Positions 49,569 to 58,903 of a stretch of DNA of 64,000 bases are shown here, one piece after another (the first letter of the stretch is position 1; every line of letters begins with the position of its first letter). A program made the position numbers and the translations under genes. Source of the DNA: an uncultured Pelagibacteraceae bacterium (lineage in GTDB: Bacteria > Pseudomonadota > Alphaproteobacteria > Pelagibacterales > Pelagibacteraceae); the NCBI GenBank assembly GCA_902625945.1, contig CACODG010000001.1, positions 62,001-126,000 on the forward strand, written 5' to 3'. The notes under the pieces are model-generated. The model was not told where the DNA came from. It saw nothing but the letters and a program-made list of their open reading frames with translations, and ran no database searches.

Positions 49569-51404
49569 GTGACATCTATTTTAGGCATATCAGCATTTTA
49601 TCATGACAGCGCTGCAGCGTTAATCAAAGATGGAAATATTTTAGCAGCAGCACAAGAAGAAAGGTTTACTAGAAAAAAACACGATGCAAATTACCCCTTT
49701 AATGCTGTTGATTTTGTTTTAACAAAAGGAAACTTAAAATTGAGCGAAGTTGATTATATAGTTTTTTTTGAAAAACCTTTTTTAAAGTTTGAGAGATTAT
49801 TGGAAACTTATATGGCTTTTGCTCCTAAAGGTTTTAAATCCTTTAGCATGTCAATGCCAATTTGGTTAAGAGAAAAATTATTTCAAAAAAAGTTTTTATT
49901 TGAAAAATTAAAACAACATGACGATCAATTCAATGATATTAAAAAAATTAAATTTTCAGAGCATCATTTTAGTCATGCAGCCAGTGCGTTTTACCCTTCA
50001 CCGTTTGACAAGGCTGTAGTTTTAACACTTGATGGAGTAGGCGAGTGGGCTACAACGACGGTTGCTGTCGGTGAGAACAATAAACTTAAAATTCTTAAGG
50101 AATTACATTTTCCTCACTCATTAGGATTGCTCTATTCTGCATTCACATATTACACAGGATTTAAAGTTAATAGTGGAGAATATAAAGTTATGGGCTTAGC
50201 ACCTTACGGCATTCCTAAATTTAAAGATTTAATTTTAGATAATTTAATTGACTTAAAAAAAGACGGATCTTTTAAATTAAATATGGAATATTTTAATTAT
50301 GCTACCGGCTTAACTATGACTAATCAAAAGTTTTCAAAACTATTCGGACATCCCGTAAGAGACCCAAAAAAAGATCTATTAAACAATTTTCATATGGATG
50401 TTGCATCATCCATTCAGGCAGTTACAGAAGAGATAGTAATTAAATTAACAAGAAATATTTCCCAGGAGTATAATATCAAAAATTTATGCTTAGCTGGAGG
50501 TGTTGCACTTAATTGTGTTGCTAATGGAAAAGTATTGCAAAAAAATATTTTTGAGAATATTTGGATACAACCAGCCGCTGGTGATGCTGGAGGATCAATT
50601 GGAGCAGCTTTAGCTTATTGGTATAAAGATTTAAATATGTCAAGACATACCACAAAAGACTCAATGAATGGAGCATACTTGGGACCAGAATTTGATGAAA
50701 AAATAATAGAAAATAAACTAAAAATTTTAAAAGCAAAATTTTTAAAAAAAACTTCTGAAGAAATTTCAAAAATTATTGCTAAAGAATTATCTAATAGCAA
50801 AACAGTAGGATGGTTTCAAGGTAGGATGGAGTTTGGACCAAGAGCTTTAGGAAATAGATCAATATTAGCAGATCCAAGATCAGAAAAAATGCAGAAAGAA
50901 TTAAACTTAAAAATTAAATTCAGGGAAAGTTTTAGACCTTTTGCACCTTCAGTGATCAGAGAGGACCTAAATGAGTGGTTTGAATTAAATTGTGACAGCC
51001 CTTATATGTTACTCGTATCTGAGATAAAAAAAAGTAAACAAATAAGCATGTCAGATAAAGACAAGAAACTTTTTGGAATTGACAAACTTAATGTAAAAAG
51101 ATCTTCTATTCCAGCTATAACCCATGTAGATTATTCAGCAAGAGTTCAGACGGTCCATAAGGAAACAAATCCAAAATATTACAATTTAATTCATGAATTC
51201 AAAAAAATTACTAACTGCCCAGTCTTGGTTAACACCTCTTTTAACGTAAGGGGGGAACCTATTGTTTGCTCTATTGAGGATGCATTTAACTGTTTTATGG
51301 GAACAAATTTAGATATTTTAGTAATTGAAAACTTTATTTTATATAAAAACGATCAAGATCAGTCATTACTAACTGATAATTCCTCCATTTTTGATCCTGA
51401 CTAA
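49569..51404 (+). CDS. carbamoyltransferase (NodU/CmcH family)
   Basis: The 611-residue enzyme starts with GTG and moves a carbamoyl group from carbamoyl phosphate to a sugar hydroxyl. Domain 1 (Kae1-like) has ISAFYHDSAAALIKDGNILAAAQEERFTR and the metal-binding EHHFSHAASAFYPSPF. The C-terminal domain shows the typical VGWFQGRMEFGPRALGNRSI and a late NTSFNVRGEPIVCS. The family modifies nodulation factors, antibiotics and bacterial surface glycans. Here the latter is likely, given SGNH, SxtJ and DUF5989 upstream. It ends convergent with the next SGNH gene, overlapping 4 bases. Confidence 0.93.
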   Translation: MTSILGISAFYHDSAAALIKDGNILAAAQEERFTRKKHDANYPFNAVDFVLTKGNLKLSEVDYIVFFEKPFLKFERLLETYMAFAPKGFKSFSMSMPIWLREKLFQKKFLFEKLKQHDDQFNDIKKIKFSEHHFSHAASAFYPSPFDKAVVLTLDGVGEWATTTVAVGENNKLKILKELHFPHSLGLLYSAFTYYTGFKVNSGEYKVMGLAPYGIPKFKDLILDNLIDLKKDGSFKLNMEYFNYATGLTMTNQKFSKLFGHPVRDPKKDLLNNFHMDVASSIQAVTEEIVIKLTRNISQEYNIKNLCLAGGVALNCVANGKVLQKNIFENIWIQPAAGDAGGSIGAALAYWYKDLNMSRHTTKDSMNGAYLGPEFDEKIIENKLKILKAKFLKKTSEEISKIIAKELSNSKTVGWFQGRMEFGPRALGNRSILADPRSEKMQKELNLKIKFRESFRPFAPSVIREDLNEWFELNCDSPYMLLVSEIKKSKQISMSDKDKKLFGIDKLNVKRSSIPAITHVDYSARVQTVHKETNPKYYNLIHEFKKITNCPVLVNTSFNVRGEPIVCSIEDAFNCFMGTNLDILVIENFILYKNDQDQSLLTDNSSIFDPD

Positions 51405-52465
51405 ATTCCATTTTCTAAAATAAAATCAAGTAATTCTGGAAATATTAATTCAGAAATTTTTTTAGATCCTTCAATAGTTGTATGTATTCCATCCCACCAA
51501 TATTCTCTTTTACCATTAAGTTTTTTTGCTAAATCTACACAGTTATATCCTTTTGATTTACAATGTTGAATAAGTGAATAGTTTAAGGCAAATAAAGACT
51601 TGTTATTACTTCCATCTGATGTCAATTGATTAATAAAAATTGGCTCAGCTCCTATATTTTTTGACAATAAATAAAGTTCATCAATATTTTTTAGATAATA
51701 TTCGATTCTATTTTCGTGAATTTTTAAAATATTTTTTACATTAAAAGATAATAACGCTTTATCATAATTTAAGAAATTAAAATTTCTATTCTTATAAAAA
51801 CTAGCTGAGGTATTATTGAAATCATAAACAATTCTCGCTTTATCAGATTTATGGTACTTATGTTTTGTTTTTCTTAACAAGTCATAAAATATACTGCTTG
51901 ATTTCAAATAATCCTTTATTATTTCTGATTTTTTAGGATTCTTTACCAATCCATCTCTATCTATGTTTTTAGACATTTGCTCGATAGGTGACAAGTGATC
52001 ATTTATCCCGACATAAAAAATTATAACTTTAGGATTAAAACTTTCAAGTTTTGGAAACCATACTTTAAAATTGTTTATATGACCAATTGTTGATTGACCT
52101 TCTATACCTGCATTAATTATTTTAAATTTGATTTTTTTATCAGAAAACTTTTTATTTAAATTACCTACAATACTAAACTTTTCAGGTTTATATCTTTCGT
52201 CAGCGGTACTTCCTCCTATGAAAATACCCTTGATATCTTTTAATCTTATCTCTTTGCCTATAAATCCATAATAATTTCTTTCGTAAGTATAATTAAATTT
52301 TTGTCCATCAATTTTTAAGGTATAATCATTTTTTTTCATCCTATGTTCTCTCATATAAGGACCTAGATTGTTTTTATCAAACCAGTATCCAAATAAAATT
52401 TCAATTATGAAAATAAAAAAAATAAAGAAAAATAAATTATAACTAAAAGTTTTTAATATTTTCAT
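51401..52465 (-). CDS. SGNH/GDSL hydrolase-like membrane-anchored protein
   Basis: The 354-residue protein begins with a hydrophobic helix (SYNLFFFIFFIFIIEILFGYWF) and shows a GxS-type block (KGIFIGGSTADERY), an INAGIEGQSTIGHINN loop, VIIFYVGINDH (block III) and a final GIHTTIEGSKKISE with the catalytic His. It resembles the SGNH protein at 47924 in layout but is clearly diverged. I chose the ATG at 52465, which overlaps the M23 stop by 4 bases; the longer frame adds 14 unlikely residues. A surface polymer acyl-esterase or transferase role is inferred. Confidence 0.8.
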   Translation of the reverse strand: MKILKTFSYNLFFFIFFIFIIEILFGYWFDKNNLGPYMREHRMKKNDYTLKIDGQKFNYTYERNYYGFIGKEIRLKDIKGIFIGGSTADERYKPEKFSIVGNLNKKFSDKKIKFKIINAGIEGQSTIGHINNFKVWFPKLESFNPKVIIFYVGINDHLSPIEQMSKNIDRDGLVKNPKKSEIIKDYLKSSSIFYDLLRKTKHKYHKSDKARIVYDFNNTSASFYKNRNFNFLNYDKALLSFNVKNILKIHENRIEYYLKNIDELYLLSKNIGAEPIFINQLTSDGSNNKSLFALNYSLIQHCKSKGYNCVDLAKKLNGKREYWWDGIHTTIEGSKKISELIFPELLDFILENGI

Positions 52466-53259
52466 TGACCTAAAATTGAAATTGGATCTAATTTTACATC
52501 GTACCAATTAAGTCTTACATCTAAATGAGGACCTGTTGCTCTACCTGTTTGACCCAAAGTTCCAATTATTTGACCTTGTTTTACTAATTGGCCAAGTTTT
52601 ACATTTATATCCTTCATATGCATGAAAAGTGTACTAATTCCATGTCCATGATCAAAAATTATTGTTCCACCAGTAAAGTACATATCCTCCTCAACTAAAG
52701 TTACTTTACCATCCATCATTGCCTTCACCGGTGTGCCCTCTGGAGCATGGAAATCAACCCCATAATGAGGTCTTCGAGGCTTACCATTCAAGATTCTTTG
52801 ACTGCCATAAACGCCTGTTATTATGTATTTATTTAAAGGGAATTTAAATTTTTCTTTAAAAAATTCATAAGAAGAGTCAATTGATCTCGCTTCACCTATT
52901 AGTTTGTTATCTTTCTTAATTCTCTCATACACTTCAGGAGGAGGAGTAACTTGTTTAGGAGGCAAGCCATCAATTCTTTGAATTTTGTATTTTCTTTTTA
53001 AGATTTTTTTATAAATCGTTTCAAGTTTTCCATCTTTGTGAATTCTAATTATAACATCATTTTCTCTATCTCTATCCAAACCAAAGGCAAAATAACCATC
53101 TTTTGATATTCTAATTTTTCTTTTGTCTATAAATATTTTTGAGCCTGGCTCAGCCTTCCCTAAGATAAAAGAGCCTTGCTCAAATTTACCTTTGAATTCG
53201 ACTGAGTGTAAAATTTGAAAGTTAAAAAAAAATATGAAAATAATAAAGGATAATCTCAT
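52462..53259 (-). CDS. M23 family metallopeptidase
   Basis: The 265-residue exported protein has a signal peptide (about residues 1-19) and a linker domain (FEQGSFILGKAEPGSKIFIDKRK). The LytM-type peptidase domain has HYGVDFHAPEGTPVKAMMDGKV for the first zinc ligands (HxxxD) and GPHLDVRLNW at the second site. The usual HxH motif there reads HLD, which is unusual but found in some M23 proteins. It probably cuts peptidoglycan cross-bridges or acts in division. It sits in an overlapping run of six minus-strand genes. Confidence 0.88.
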   Translation of the reverse strand: MRLSFIIFIFFFNFQILHSVEFKGKFEQGSFILGKAEPGSKIFIDKRKIRISKDGYFAFGLDRDRENDVIIRIHKDGKLETIYKKILKRKYKIQRIDGLPPKQVTPPPEVYERIKKDNKLIGEARSIDSSYEFFKEKFKFPLNKYIITGVYGSQRILNGKPRRPHYGVDFHAPEGTPVKAMMDGKVTLVEEDMYFTGGTIIFDHGHGISTLFMHMKDINVKLGQLVKQGQIIGTLGQTGRATGPHLDVRLNWYDVKLDPISILGQ

Positions 53260-54020
53260 TTAGCAGTCCAGCCCCCATCAATAATAATTGAACTGCCCGT
53301 AATCATAGATGATGCATCTGAAGCCAAAAATGTTATAGCTGTTGCTACATCACTAACTTTAACAACTTTGTTGATTGGAGTGCTTTCTTTAATGTATTGG
53401 TTATATTTTTTATCAGCGAAATATTTCTTTGTTCTAGGAGTTAAAACAATATTAGGACAGACACTATTAACTCTTATATTGTATTTAGCTAAATCTAATG
53501 CCATACCTTTGGTAAGTCCCTCAACTCCAAACTTGGTCATACTATAAACAGTCCTTTTTTGTCCAGCTACTAGACCAAATATAGAAGAAATATTTATAAT
53601 TGAGCCCTGTTTTCTTTTTAACTTAATTATTTGATTTGCACAAAGTTGAGCAATATTAAATGCCGATTTTGTGTTAACGTTTAATAGAGTTTCTAATGAG
53701 GATTTTTTTACATTTAAGAAAGGCTCAGGGATATTTGTACCGGCATTATTAACCAAAATATCTAATCTTTTTAATTTAGAAATAAAATTTTTTATACGGT
53801 CGAAATTATTTACATCGCAATTAAATGATTTATATTCTACTTGCAATTTTTTGACAATAACACCTAAACTATTCAATTCATTTTGATTTCTACCGATTGC
53901 TATTATATTACCTCCTGCTTCTGCTATTGCTTGGGCTGTACCTCTACCCAATCCTTTTGTAGCCCCAGTAACTAATGCAGTTTTACCTTTTAAATTTATA
54001 TCTTTTAAAAATAGCCCCAT
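53256..54020 (-). CDS. SDR family oxidoreductase (tandem copy 2)
   Basis: This 254-residue classical SDR has the cofactor motif ALVTGATKGLGRGTAQAIAE, NNAG in DILVNNAGTNIPEPF, the serine in INISSIFGLVAGQKRTVYSMTKFG, which includes the YxxxK catalytic pair, and the end GSSIIIDGGWTAK. It is clearly similar to the next gene upstream (54020), including the GGWTAK terminus, so the pair arose by tandem duplication. The start ATG (54020) overlaps the previous stop (TAATG). The substrate is unknown. Confidence 0.88.
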   Translation of the reverse strand: MGLFLKDINLKGKTALVTGATKGLGRGTAQAIAEAGGNIIAIGRNQNELNSLGVIVKKLQVEYKSFNCDVNNFDRIKNFISKLKRLDILVNNAGTNIPEPFLNVKKSSLETLLNVNTKSAFNIAQLCANQIIKLKRKQGSIINISSIFGLVAGQKRTVYSMTKFGVEGLTKGMALDLAKYNIRVNSVCPNIVLTPRTKKYFADKKYNQYIKESTPINKVVKVSDVATAITFLASDASSMITGSSIIIDGGWTAK

Positions 54021-54784
54021 TATTTTGCTGTCCAACCTCCATCGACTATCAGCGATGTTCCAGTTATCATTTCAGAAGTATCAGCTGCTAAAAAAGCAAC
54101 AGCAGTTGCTACGTCACTTTCCTTAGCAACTCTACCAAGTGGTATATTTTTCAACATTTGGTTTTTAAATTTTTTATTTTTGAAAAATTTTTTAACCATT
54201 GGAGTTTCAACAAATGTAGGACAAACAGTATTAACTCTAATATTATATCGAGCTAATTCTACAGCCATTCCCCTTGCTAAACCCTCAATACCAAATTTAT
54301 TCATGTTATAAACATTTCTACCTTCACATCCCACTTTTCCTAACTGAGATGACATATGAATAATCGAACCACCAATTTTTTTTCTGTTTTTAGTTTTCAC
54401 CATTTTTTGAGAGCATAATTGTGCAACATTGAACGCGGCTTTCATATTTAAATTAGTTAAATATTCCATATTCTCTCGTTTTACTTTTGTGAAATGTTCT
54501 GGACGATTATTACCAGCATTATTAACCAAAATATCTATTCGAGAAATTTTTTTAAGAATACTTTTGAGCTGTTCTGTGTCTGTAACGTCACAAACAAAAG
54601 CTTTACTTGACCCCTTAGTTGTCTTTATAATTTTACTTACTTTAGTTAAATCTGATTTTGTTCTACTTAATAAAATTACTTTCGCACCAGCTTCAGCTAA
54701 GGCAACAGAGCATGCTTTACCAAGGCCTTTTCCTGCTCCAGTAATCAATGCAATTTTATTTTTAAGATTAATTTTTTTTAGCAT
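54020..54784 (-). CDS. SDR family oxidoreductase (tandem copy 1)
   Basis: This 254-residue SDR has ALITGAGKGLGKACSVALAE, DILVNNAGNNRPEHF, the serine in IIHMSSQLGKVGCEGRNVYNMNKFG with its YxxxK pair, and GTSLIVDGGWTAK. The length is identical to the downstream copy, and the two share the GGWTAK end and the NIRVNxVCP segment. The pattern suits gluconate or 3-ketoacyl-type SDRs acting on a hydroxy acid or sugar. The start overlaps the TerC stop by one base (TAATG). Confidence 0.88.
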   Translation of the reverse strand: MLKKINLKNKIALITGAGKGLGKACSVALAEAGAKVILLSRTKSDLTKVSKIIKTTKGSSKAFVCDVTDTEQLKSILKKISRIDILVNNAGNNRPEHFTKVKRENMEYLTNLNMKAAFNVAQLCSQKMVKTKNRKKIGGSIIHMSSQLGKVGCEGRNVYNMNKFGIEGLARGMAVELARYNIRVNTVCPTFVETPMVKKFFKNKKFKNQMLKNIPLGRVAKESDVATAVAFLAADTSEMITGTSLIVDGGWTAK

Positions 54785-55377
54785 TAAAGGAATAAAATAT
54801 TAATATCAGTATATATTAAATCTATAGCAACCGCTAATATAGCTAATAAACCTAACCAAGCTATCCATTTATATTTTTTAATCCAACTTGAAATTAAATT
54901 AGCCGCTACAGCCATTAAAACTATCGACAAAACTAGACCAAATACTAACAAATGATAATGATGTCCCGCAGCACCTGCAACTCCCAAAACATTATCTAAA
55001 CTCATGGTAAAATCAGCTAATAATATTGTCCAAATAGCTTTTAAAAAACTAGAGTTATCAACTTTTAAATCTTCATTTTTTGCGTTGCCTTTAATGACAT
55101 CAACATAAAGTTTGTAAATAATGTATAGCAATAATAAACCTCCTATTAACCTAAGTCCGCTTATTTGCAACAAATAAGCTGTTAATAATGTAAGAATTAT
55201 TCTTAAAACTACTGCTCCTCCAATACCCCAAAAAATTATTTGTTTTCTTTGATGAGAAGGAAATTTAGAAGCAACCATTCCGATGATAATTGCATTATCT
55301 CCAGCAAGTACTAAATCAATAAAAATAATTTGAGTTAAAATTGTTATTTGTTCAGGGGTAAATATTTCGGCTAACAT
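54784..55377 (-). CDS. TerC family integral membrane protein (second copy)
   Basis: The 197-residue protein has seven hydrophobic segments and the same paired acidic motifs as the TerC protein at 140: FIDLVLAGDNAIIIGMVASKFP near the start and LADFTMSLDNVLGVAGAAGH in the middle. It is clearly a paralogue but not a close copy. The family is linked to metal-ion handling at the inner membrane. It is placed in a chain with a GMC oxidoreductase and the SDR pair, with one-base overlaps on both sides. Confidence 0.88.
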   Translation of the reverse strand: MLAEIFTPEQITILTQIIFIDLVLAGDNAIIIGMVASKFPSHQRKQIIFWGIGGAVVLRIILTLLTAYLLQISGLRLIGGLLLLYIIYKLYVDVIKGNAKNEDLKVDNSSFLKAIWTILLADFTMSLDNVLGVAGAAGHHYHLLVFGLVLSIVLMAVAANLISSWIKKYKWIAWLGLLAILAVAIDLIYTDINILFL

Positions 55378-56984
55378 CAGCTGTTCAATATCATGTCCGA
55401 AGCCTTTTCTGCAATCATAATCGTAGGTGCATTCGTATTACCCGAAGTGATATTTGGCATTATGGATGCATCTACTACCCTTAAATTTTTTAAACCATGA
55501 GCTAATAATTTATCATTAACTACCGCTTCCTCTCCTTGGCCCATTTTGCAAGTCCCCACAGGGTGAAAAATAGTTTGAGAGTATTCACTAGCTGCCTGCA
55601 CTAATTCTTCATCATCAGTTATATGTGCACCTGGTCTATATTCCTCTGGTTCGTATTTTTTGAATGTTTCTGTTTCTAACATTATTTTTCTTACAATTTT
55701 TAAACCTTTCGCTGCTACATCTCTATCGTCTTGAGTGGATAGATAATTCATTTTAATTTTTGGATTATCACGAGTATCGGCACTTGTAATATTTATTTCA
55801 CCTCTACTTGTTGGTCTAACATTAGCCACTGTAGGTGTGATGCCATCAAAATCGTGCATTTTTGAAGCGCCTAAAATATCTGTGCTTATGGGTTGAACGT
55901 GAAATTGTAAATTAGGCGTTGCTCTTGATGGATCGCTTTTTACAAATCCGCAAACTTGACTTGCACCCATTGTCATAGGACCGCTTTGTTTAAAAATATA
56001 CTCAAGCCCTATAAGAAAGTTTCCAAACAAACTATTAATTTTACTATTTAAAGATTTTAAATTTTTTACTTTATAAACTGGTCTAAACATTAAATGATCT
56101 TGTAAATTTTTTCCAACTCCTTTTAACTCGTGAACAACGTCAATACCATGTTTAGTTAACTTTTCACTATCACCAACTCCCGAGGCTTGCAAGATATGCG
56201 GGGAGCCAATTGAGCCCGCAGATAAAATTATCTCTCTATTTGCTTTGATAGTTTTTAATTCATTTTTTACATAGTAACTAACTCCGACTGCTTTTTTTCC
56301 CTCAAAATTAATCTTTTGTACATGAGCATTTACTTCAATTTTTAAATTTGATCTCTTTTTTGCGGGATTTAAATATCCTTTTGCTGCACTACATCTTAAT
56401 TTTAATAATTTGTTTCTACTTGTAGTAAATTGAAAATAGCCAATACCAAAATTGTCTCCAGTATTAAAATCTTTTGTTCTGGGTATCCCAGTTTCTTCTG
56501 CAGCATTTTGAAACTCTTCAAGCATATCTAAATTTATTTGTTTGTTAGAAACTACTATTGGGCCTTTATCATTATGATATTTATTATTTCCTAATTCATT
56601 ATTTTCTGATTTAAGAAAATAAGGAAGGACATCATCCCAGCCCCAGCCGCTATTACCTTGCTGTCGCCAATTATCATAGTCATTACTTTGCCCTCTTATC
56701 CAAAGCAAACCATTAATTGAAGAGCTGCCCCCTAAAGTCTTTCCTCTTGGATATCTAATAGATCTATTTGCCATGGTTTCATCTTTTTCAGTTCGAAAAC
56801 ACCAATCGACTTTCGGATTATGCATTGTTTTAAAGTAACCCACTGGAATATGTATCCAGGGATAAGTATCTTTTCCTCCAGCCTCTAATAATAAAACTTT
56901 ATTTTTTCCATCGGCTGTAAGTCTGTTTGCTAAAACACATCCAGCTGAACCAGCACCAATAATTATAAAATCAAATTCTTCCAT
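55377..56984 (-). CDS. GMC family oxidoreductase (choline dehydrogenase-like)
   Basis: The 535-residue flavoenzyme oxidises an alcohol. It has the FAD motif [20 protein letters not shown] at residues 5-24, the GMC signature [37 protein letters not shown] and the C-terminal active-site region HPVGTCKMG with [18 protein letters not shown]. Its length and motifs match choline or glucose-type dehydrogenases of alphaproteobacteria. It is the first gene of a chain of six overlapping genes and is divergent from the TRAP operon. The alcohol substrate is not shown; choline, polyethylene glycol or a hydroxy-sulfonate are options. Confidence 0.9.
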   Translation of the reverse strand: MEEFDFIIIGAGSAGCVLANRLTADGKNKVLLLEAGGKDTYPWIHIPVGYFKTMHNPKVDWCFRTEKDETMANRSIRYPRGKTLGGSSSINGLLWIRGQSNDYDNWRQQGNSGWGWDDVLPYFLKSENNELGNNKYHNDKGPIVVSNKQINLDMLEEFQNAAEETGIPRTKDFNTGDNFGIGYFQFTTSRNKLLKLRCSAAKGYLNPAKKRSNLKIEVNAHVQKINFEGKKAVGVSYYVKNELKTIKANREIILSAGSIGSPHILQASGVGDSEKLTKHGIDVVHELKGVGKNLQDHLMFRPVYKVKNLKSLNSKINSLFGNFLIGLEYIFKQSGPMTMGASQVCGFVKSDPSRATPNLQFHVQPISTDILGASKMHDFDGITPTVANVRPTSRGEINITSADTRDNPKIKMNYLSTQDDRDVAAKGLKIVRKIMLETETFKKYEPEEYRPGAHITDDEELVQAASEYSQTIFHPVGTCKMGQGEEAVVNDKLLAHGLKNLRVVDASIMPNITSGNTNAPTIMIAEKASDMILNS

Positions 56985-57061
56985 AATTTGTTTATAGCTT
57001 AATCATCAAAAAATGGGTATTCGCTATTTAATTTTACAACTTGAGGTTTTAATAGTTTAGT

Positions 57062-57090
57062 TTGACTCTAATACCTCGATAAAACATACT
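57062..57090 (+). promoter_or_regulatory. putative promoter of the TRAP operon
   Basis: TTGACT (57062-57067) is separated by 17 bases from CATACT (57085-57090), a good -35/-10 pair. An inverted repeat (TTTAGTTTG at 57056-57064 and CAAACTAAA at 57103-57111) brackets it and could bind a regulator. Confidence 0.5.
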
Positions 57091-57122
57091 CCTTTCAACT
57101 AACAAACTAAAACGGGGGAATA

Positions 57123-58217
57123 ATGAGAAAATTATTATCTGTAGTTTTAGGTTTAGCTGTTTTTGTGGGAATTTCTATGACTTCAGCAAATGCTAAAACT
57201 TTAAAATGTCAGACCGTTCTTAACACTAAAGCTGATGAAGTGAAAATGTTGAAGGACTTTACTGACACTGTAACAGAGCTTACTGATGGATCTTTAAAAT
57301 TTGAGATCTTGCCAGCGGGTGCTGTTGTAGGAGTAAAAGAGACTTTAGATGCGGTTGATAAAGGATTAATAGATTGTGGTTTCGCATGGACACACTATTG
57401 GTCTGGAGATCACCCAGCTGCCATGTTATTTGGTTCGCCAGTAGCAGGTGGTGGAGTTGGTATAGACAATTTAGCGTTTCTATCATGGTTTCAGTACGGT
57501 GGTGGAAAACAATTATACGACCAATTATGGAAAGAAATGGGAAGAGACATAAAAGGATTTATGCTTCAACCTGTAGGTCCAGAAGCTTTAGGTTGGTTTC
57601 CAAAACCAATTAAAGACATGGCTGACTTTAGAAAATATAAGTTCAGAACACCTCCAGGAATTCCTGGTCAAACATATAAAGATATCGGTATCGCATCTGT
57701 AGCAATGGGTGGTGGAGATATTCTACCAGCATTACAAGCAGGTACTATCGATGCAGCAGAATGGTGTTGTCCGAAACCAGACTTAACTTTTGGTTTCCAA
57801 AAAGTTTTAAAACACTATTACCTACAAGGTTTACACCAAGTAGTAGTAAATGCTGACTTTTATATTACTGGAAAAACTTATAAAAAAATGACTGCTCATG
57901 AGAAAAAATCTCTTGAAGTAGCTGCAAACGCTTCATTAATTAAATCTTTAAGCTATAGAATCTATGAAAATGGAAAAGCTTTAGCAGAATTAACTAATAA
58001 GCATGGAGTAATTTTAGAGGACACTCCAACAGACTACTTTAAAGAATATATGGCGGCAGCTAAGAAAACATTGAATAAAAACGCAGCAGAAAATAAATTT
58101 TTTGCAAAAGTTTATAAATCAATGAAAGACTTTGCTGATGTTGCTGTTCCATTCTGGAGTGGTGCTCAAATGTCAAATGCTAAGCTAGGAATGGCTCACG
58201 CGGCGACATTAAAGTAA
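57123..58217 (+). CDS. TRAP transporter substrate-binding protein (DctP family)
   Basis: The 364-residue protein has a signal peptide (about residues 1-24, ending SANAKT) and the DctP fold: VLNTKADEVKMLKDFTDTVTELT, PPGIPGQTYKDIGIASVAMGGGDILPALQAGTIDAAEW in pieces, and a long helical end. It captures an organic anion in the periplasm. With the QM permease, an HpsN-like dehydrogenase and a zinc alcohol dehydrogenase downstream, a C3 sulfonate is a reasonable ligand. An attenuator-like hairpin after it would make it the most abundant product. It is preceded by a strong ribosome site (CGGGGGAA). Confidence 0.92.
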   Translation: MRKLLSVVLGLAVFVGISMTSANAKTLKCQTVLNTKADEVKMLKDFTDTVTELTDGSLKFEILPAGAVVGVKETLDAVDKGLIDCGFAWTHYWSGDHPAAMLFGSPVAGGGVGIDNLAFLSWFQYGGGKQLYDQLWKEMGRDIKGFMLQPVGPEALGWFPKPIKDMADFRKYKFRTPPGIPGQTYKDIGIASVAMGGGDILPALQAGTIDAAEWCCPKPDLTFGFQKVLKHYYLQGLHQVVVNADFYITGKTYKKMTAHEKKSLEVAANASLIKSLSYRIYENGKALAELTNKHGVILEDTPTDYFKEYMAAAKKTLNKNAAENKFFAKVYKSMKDFADVAVPFWSGAQMSNAKLGMAHAATLK

Positions 58218-58240
58218 TAAGCAAAAACTTTAAAAATATT

Positions 58241-58274
58241 TTAGAGCGGACTTAACGGTCCGCTCTAATTTTTT
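58241..58274 (+). terminator. intra-operon terminator after dctP-like gene
   Basis: A perfect 11-base-pair stem (58241-58251 with 58258-58268, loop TTAACG, arms TTAGAGCGGAC and its complement) is followed by TTTTTT. It sits between the binding protein and permease genes and would lower expression of the permease by partial termination. Confidence 0.88.
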
Positions 58275-58285
58275 AGGACAAGATT

Positions 58286-58903
58286 ATGAATGATAAGCCA
58301 CCAAAAATAGACATTTCAGATGAAATGATTGCCGAAAGACGAGGCGGTTCAGGTAAAATGCCAGCTGATATGCCAACTTGGATGGCTAACACTATTACTT
58401 CAATAGATAAATTTAGCAAACGAGTAGGTAATGTAGTTTGTTGGATCCTTGTGCCTTTAATTTTTGCAATGACTTATGAAGTTATCATGAGAAAATTATT
58501 TTTAGCTCCAACAATTTGGGCTTACGATATGAGTAGATTTTTATACGGGGCTCTATTTATGTTAGGTGCAGGATACGCTCTCTCCAAAGGGGTTCATATA
58601 AGAGCAGATTTTTTATACAGAAATTTTAAAACTAAAAATCAAGGTCTTGTAGATTTTTGGTTATATATTTTATTTTATTTTCCGGGATTAATAGTCTTTC
58701 TTTACATGACTATAGGATATGTAGAAGAGTCAATTCGAAGAGGTGAAAGGGGAATGGATACAACTTGGATGCCGTTTATGTGGCCTATAAAATCATGTTT
58801 ATTGATAGGTATAATTTTTCTTTTAGTTCAAGGTGTATCAGAATTACTTAAAAGTTATTGGGCTGCAAAAAAAGGTGAGTGGCCTGGAGAAGAAAAAAAA
58901 TGA
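58286..58903 (+). CDS. TRAP transporter small permease (DctQ family)
   Basis: The 205-residue protein has four membrane segments with the DctQ pattern: a first helix NVVCWILVPLIFAMTYEVIMRK, the WAYDMSRFLYGALFMLGAGYALSKGVHIRADFLY core, and a last helix near VQGVSELLKSY. The N-terminal 35 residues are polar and extended. It pairs with DctM in the inner membrane. The ATG of dctM overlaps its TGA (ATGA). Confidence 0.93.
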   Translation: MNDKPPKIDISDEMIAERRGGSGKMPADMPTWMANTITSIDKFSKRVGNVVCWILVPLIFAMTYEVIMRKLFLAPTIWAYDMSRFLYGALFMLGAGYALSKGVHIRADFLYRNFKTKNQGLVDFWLYILFYFPGLIVFLYMTIGYVEESIRRGERGMDTTWMPFMWPIKSCLLIGIIFLLVQGVSELLKSYWAAKKGEWPGEEKK

